From Heliocidaris erythrogramma (Eukaryota; Echinodermata; Echinoidea; Camarodonta; Echinometridae): DNA of 64,000 bases. Under the pieces are notes generated by a model. That model did no database searches. It worked only from the letters and a program-made list of their open reading frames with translations, and was not told the DNA's origin. The stretch lies in the NCBI GenBank assembly GCA_025617745.1, contig CM046859.1:23064006-23128005 (forward strand), in the 5' to 3' direction. Of the stretch, positions 60,960-64,000 are shown piece after piece. Both the position numbers and the translations under genes were made by a program. Position 1 is the stretch's first letter. Each line of letters starts with the position of its first letter.

Positions 60960-61085
60960 TTTTTGTGTCTCCCTCTTACTCTCACACTCGCGTTCTCTCT
61001 CTCTCTCTCTTCTTATGAATATAAACTCTACCTCCTCTCTCCCTCCCTCTCCGCTCTTTCTCTCTCTCTCACGCACACACACACA
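60960..61085. repeat. (CT)n and (CA)n microsatellite forming the exon 6 acceptor tract
   Basis: CT-rich tracts pass into CACGCACACACACA directly before the AG used by exon 6. Confidence 0.92.
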
Positions 61086-61086
61086 G

Positions 61087-61331
61087 ATAAGCAACAAGAA
61101 GTTGATCAGCCAGTACCCCTGTCGGCGAGGGAACTTGCACCCTCGCCCTCACCGCTCAGCAAGGCGCCAGCTTCAAAGAAGCTGCTTAAGGCCAACGAAC
61201 TGATGAAGATTAAGGGTGTCAGCTCGTGCATCGTCAACAAGCCCAAGCACAACAATAATGCCATCAGTGGTGAAATTGTCAAGAAGTTTGGGGTGCCTGT
61301 CAAGAAAGAAAAGGAGGAAGACTTAGAAAAG
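61087..61331 (+). CDS. PDE4: PDE4 exon 6: UCR2 end and linker 2
   Basis: The first two bases complete the Asp of NTFL-DKQ, continuing UCR2. The 245-bp exon encodes DKQQEVDQPVPLS, a Pro/Ser/Ala-rich linker (APSPSPLSKAPASKKLLK), then MKIKGVSSCIVNK, a short Asn-rich part and FGVPVKKEKEEDLEK. The human equivalent is SQISGVKKLMHSSSL, then RFGVKTEQED. The GV and FGV anchors are kept but the stretch between is clearly divergent. The exon ends AAG|GTGAGG in phase 0. Downstream exons 7 to 10 follow within 2.5 kb, much tighter than the 5' half. Confidence 0.92.
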
Positions 61332-61944
61332 GTGAGGGAGATACATTAACCACTAACTCCTTCCATGCCGTGGGCGCCAAATCCTGCCCAAGAATTTGAG
61401 TGTCAAACATCTCGTTTGGACTCAGATTTGGACCATTTTTTAATTCTTAAAACTGGAAAAGTGACCGTCTTTGTAAGATTTATTTTGATGCAATGTGCTT
61501 TATGCCCAATTCACCTACCTGTCTTAAACAACTCTTTGTTAACCTGTACGCAACTGTTGGGAGTTCATTTATGACATTTGCTCAAGAACTTGGTTGCATC
61601 ACACCCCATCCAGAGAACCTACCCTTGACAGCGGATATCCTAAACTAATCCTCCTTAACTTTGTCCACACATAGAGTGCTAAATGATGACCTCTTTGTTC
61701 CTACAATTCTTGTACAAGATGAAAAGATAGAGAACGTCATTTAGTTGTGAAAGTTGTAGCTGTTGCCTGTTACCATCAGTTTTGATTGGTTTCTTGCTCA
61801 TAAATCAAAACTCTGAAGAATAACTGAGGAACTATGTGTATCTTTTACACAAATTACAAGCTAACATCATATTTTCTTTCCTTAAATGTGGTTCATGTAC
61901 CAAAGCATGCTTCATGTTACAATTGACTTGCACTTTATCAACAG
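61332..61944. other. PDE4 intron 6
   Basis: No bounded element. A short GGGC, CCCAAGAAT segment at about 61,370 resembles one at about 58,260. Confidence 0.4.
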
Positions 61945-62043
61945 GAGCTGAGGTTACTTGATGCATGGAGTATCGATATATTCAAGATTGATGAGATAAC
62001 GAGCCACAGACCCCTCACAGCCGTCATCTATAGATTGTTTGAG
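61945..62043 (+). CDS. PDE4: PDE4 exon 7: start of catalytic domain
   Basis: The 99-bp, phase-0 exon encodes ELRLLDAWSIDIF, then KIDEITSHRPLTAVIYRLFE. It aligns over its full 33 residues with human ELEDLNKWGLNIF, HNRPLTCIMYAIFQ. Acceptor TTATCAACAG and donor GAG|GTAAGT are strong. These helices form the N-terminal part of the class I phosphodiesterase fold. Confidence 0.94.
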
Positions 62044-62341
62044 GTAAGTTATTTGATTGTCGTCTTGTATGTCTTGATTTTATCTTCTCAGGAACCACTA
62101 GATACAGAAACAAGTGATATCTTTATCTGCAGTTTATCCCCAAATATAGATTAGTCCTTGAAAGAAAATAAGAGTATTGTACATGTTACACAAGATTTAA
62201 AGCATTTGGTCATATTTCCTCCCGATTATTCACAAACTTGGGCTTTTATATTCCTGTGATTTTTCTGGGGATGACGTTGTACACTTCAAAAACACATAGA
62301 AATATTATTTCTTCCTTTTTCTTCTCTCCTTTTTTTTGCAG

Positions 62342-62506
62342 GATCGAGGTTTATTAAAGACATTTCAGATTCCTGAGAAGACTTTCTTAATATACATGAT
62401 GACGTTGGAAGACCACTATCACAGAGAGGTTATATACCACAACCAAACCCATGCAGCTGATGTCGTACACTCCACGCACTTTCTCTTGTCGGCTCCGGCA
62501 CTCGAG
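62342..62506 (+). CDS. PDE4: PDE4 exon 8: catalytic domain with YHN-HAADV motif
   Basis: The 165-bp phase-0 exon encodes [20 protein letters not shown], then [21 protein letters not shown] and [13 protein letters not shown]. The YHN-X-X-HAADV motif holds the catalytic His (YHN) and the first metal-ligand His (HAADV) of PDE4; both are present. The usual ERDLLK reads DRGLLK here, a change from Asp to Gly. Acceptor has a long T tract; donor GAG|GTAAGT. Confidence 0.95.
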
Positions 62507-62545
62507 GTAAGTGGGCAGGGATGGTGGTAGTTGTAGTGGTAGTGT

Positions 62546-62790
62546 ATCAATGATGATGATGTTCATTCATGTTCATAATGATGATGATGATGATGATAAT
62601 GATGGTGATGGTGGTGGTGATGATAATGATGATGATGATGATGATGATGGTAATGGTAAGGATGAGGATTAGAATGAGGGTGATTATAATGATGAGGATT
62701 AGAATGATAGTACGATGATGATGATGATGATGGTGATAAGGATGTGGAGGAGGAGGATAAGGAGGATGATGATGGTTATGATAATCATTA
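62546..62790. repeat. (GAT)n-type trinucleotide microsatellite
   Basis: GATGATGAT with AAT, GGT and GAG variants. Met/Ile-rich frames here are artefacts. Confidence 0.92.
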
Positions 62791-63018
62791 TAATGAGGAC
62801 GAGGAGAAGATTTTGTGGGCTGGTCATAATGATGATGCTGTTGTACACTGAAACACTGTCTTCCCAGCTACTACACTCAAAGAGTTTAGTATTGAAGGAT
62901 GATGGTAGGATTCATTCCAACATTGCAGTTACATTGATGATTTTGTTCTTTGGTTCATAGACATACATGTATTATTGAGTTCGCCATTCTTTTTTTTTCT
63001 CTCTCTTTGTGATGGTAG

Positions 63019-63118
63019 AATGTGTTCACAGATCTTGAGATCATGGCCGCATTGTTTTCAGCAGCAATACATGATGTTCATCATCCGGGTCTTAACAATC
63101 AATTCCTGTGTAATACAA
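63019..63118 (+). CDS. PDE4: PDE4 exon 9: HD metal-binding motif, with an unusual His
   Basis: The 100-bp exon (phase 0 to phase 1) encodes [18 protein letters not shown], then [15 protein letters not shown]. The His-Asp pair of the HD motif, known metal ligands in PDE4, is intact. The next conserved acidic residue of HDVDHPG is replaced: the codon at 63,079-63,081 is CAT (His) instead of an Asp codon. The acceptor is GATGGTAG with a pyrimidine tract about 10 bases upstream. The donor ACAA|GTAAGT is followed by an overlapping GTAAAT, but only the first keeps the frame with exon 10. Confidence 0.94.
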
Positions 63119-63504
63119 GTAAGTAAATTCTTTCTCTCTCTCCCTCTCTCTGTCTGCCTGTCTGTCTGTCTATCTATCTATCTGCATTCTCTCTCTCTCA
63201 AATATACGCACCTGTAGAGAGGAGTGAATTATAACAACTTATCACTGGTTCTCCACAATAAACTATATTAATGAATCCTTCAATGATGTGACAAATATGA
63301 TATTTGTCATTCCATTATTTGATGATATACATTTCTTATGTCGACCTATCAGTAGTTGCCTCAAGTATTAGAATCCCCCTAATTCATGAAGTTGATTTGT
63401 CACTGAAGTGTGGATCAAATGTTTATGGTTTGAGTCCCAGCTGTGGCACTTATGTCCTTTTTCTTATTCTCATTTTCAAGTGTAATACATATACTGTAGA
63501 TGTC

Positions 63505-63655
63505 TGGTAGAAGGTATTTCTGTGAATGCTCTCAGCGCATTAGGGCATCTTTGCAGCTAGGTCGCCAGGGTAGAGGTGCATTGAGCATCTCTCTAGGTAG
63601 ATACTGTATGTGTGCAATACAAATGTAGCTATTATCATTATTATCATTTATTTCC
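63505..63655 (+). mobile_element. SINE-like element with (ATT)n tail (second copy)
   Basis: Matches the 57,150 copy: GTGAATGCTCTCAGCGCATT, AGGGCA, GCTAGG, GAGGTGCATTGAGC and a terminal ATGTAGCTATTATCATTATT. It ends about 25 bases before the exon 10 acceptor. Confidence 0.62.
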
Positions 63656-63681
63656 CTGCCTACTTATTATTATTATTACAG

Positions 63682-63836
63682 GTGCAGAACTAGCAATACT
63701 ATACAATGATGTCTCTGTCTTGGAGAATCACTCCCTCGCCGTCGCCTTCAAACTCCTCCAAGAGGACAACTGCAATATCTTTGAGAATCTCACCAAGAAA
63801 CAGCACCAAACCCTCAGGAAAATGTCCATTGACATG
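63682..63836 (+). CDS. PDE4: PDE4 exon 10: catalytic domain, last exon in the window
   Basis: The 155-bp exon completes a Ser codon and encodes [20 protein letters not shown], then [16 protein letters not shown] and [15 protein letters not shown], closely matching human PDE4 ([28 protein letters not shown]). The second His of ENHH is Ser here (codon 63,732-63,734). It ends ATG|GTAAGG in phase 0. The following exons, which should carry the final metal-ligand Asp and the purine-binding Gln, lie beyond the window. The acceptor AG ends a TTATTATTATTACAG run. Confidence 0.95.
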
Positions 63837-64000
63837 GTAAGGCCTTCTCTCTTTTCATCATCTTTTCCCAATTTCAAGATCACCGCTTGAACCTGAGTGA
63901 TTTGCACCTATGAATCTCAAAAAAATAAGAAATATGTTTCATTTTATGATCTATAGTAACTCTTAGTGTGTCTTTAGTAGTTGATGCATTAGAAAAAAAA
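63837..64000. other. PDE4 intron 10, cut by the window edge
   Basis: No further exon before the end of the sequence. Confidence 0.6.

Noticed and set aside
63119-63126. Alternative donor four bases downstream at PDE4 exon 9
   Set aside because: It would shift the frame into exon 10, whereas the first donor gives the family sequence exactly.
1-64000. CRISPR arrays, operons, complete tRNA or rRNA genes, LTR retrotransposons
   Set aside because: No spaced identical repeats, complete tRNA fold with proper arms, rRNA segment, or reverse transcriptase/LTR pair was seen; the tandem arrays present are micro- or minisatellites.

Overview
This is eukaryotic genomic DNA: AT-rich, with short exons, GT-AG introns, many dispersed repeats and no bacterial-style gene packing. 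The repeat style points to a marine invertebrate deuterostome, most likely a sea urchin: many small terminal-inverted-repeat elements, CT microsatellites, (ATT)n-tailed SINE-like copies and AGGTCA-rich arrays. That assignment is inference, not proof.

Almost the whole window is one plus-strand gene, a PDE4-type cAMP-specific 3',5'-cyclic phosphodiesterase (the dunce family). Nine common exons (47,905 to 63,836) join in consistent reading phase. They encode UCR1 with its PKA site, UCR2, and the first part of the catalytic HD domain. The gene runs off the right edge before the rest of the catalytic domain. Upstream lie three well-supported alternative first coding exons (10,677; 22,987; 37,754) and a weaker fourth candidate (9,100). 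All end in phase 2, as the shared UCR1 exon requires. This is the many-promoter, long-isoform layout known for PDE4 and dunce, spread over at least 53 kb.

The first 0.85 kb looks like the last coding exon and 3' UTR of an unrelated, unrecognised plus-strand gene. From 0.85 to 9 kb is intergenic: an inverted repeat, a CRE octamer and a long pyrimidine microsatellite.

The large introns carry many small DNA transposons whose ends can be defined from inverted termini and target-site duplications. They include hAT-like elements with 8-bp duplications (23.6 kb, 49.3 kb), a related one at 44.2 kb with an empty-site counterpart at 34.7 kb, elements with 3-bp duplications (17.9, 34.2, 36.1 kb), a TTAA element (47.3 kb) and one with a 9-bp duplication and a tRNA-like core (48.5 kb). 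There is also a near-identical 265-bp tandem duplication and a 92-nt near-perfect hairpin.

The most notable points are an Asp-to-His change inside the HD metal-binding motif of the phosphodiesterase, the previously hidden set of alternative first exons, and splice acceptors that sit inside microsatellite or SINE tails.
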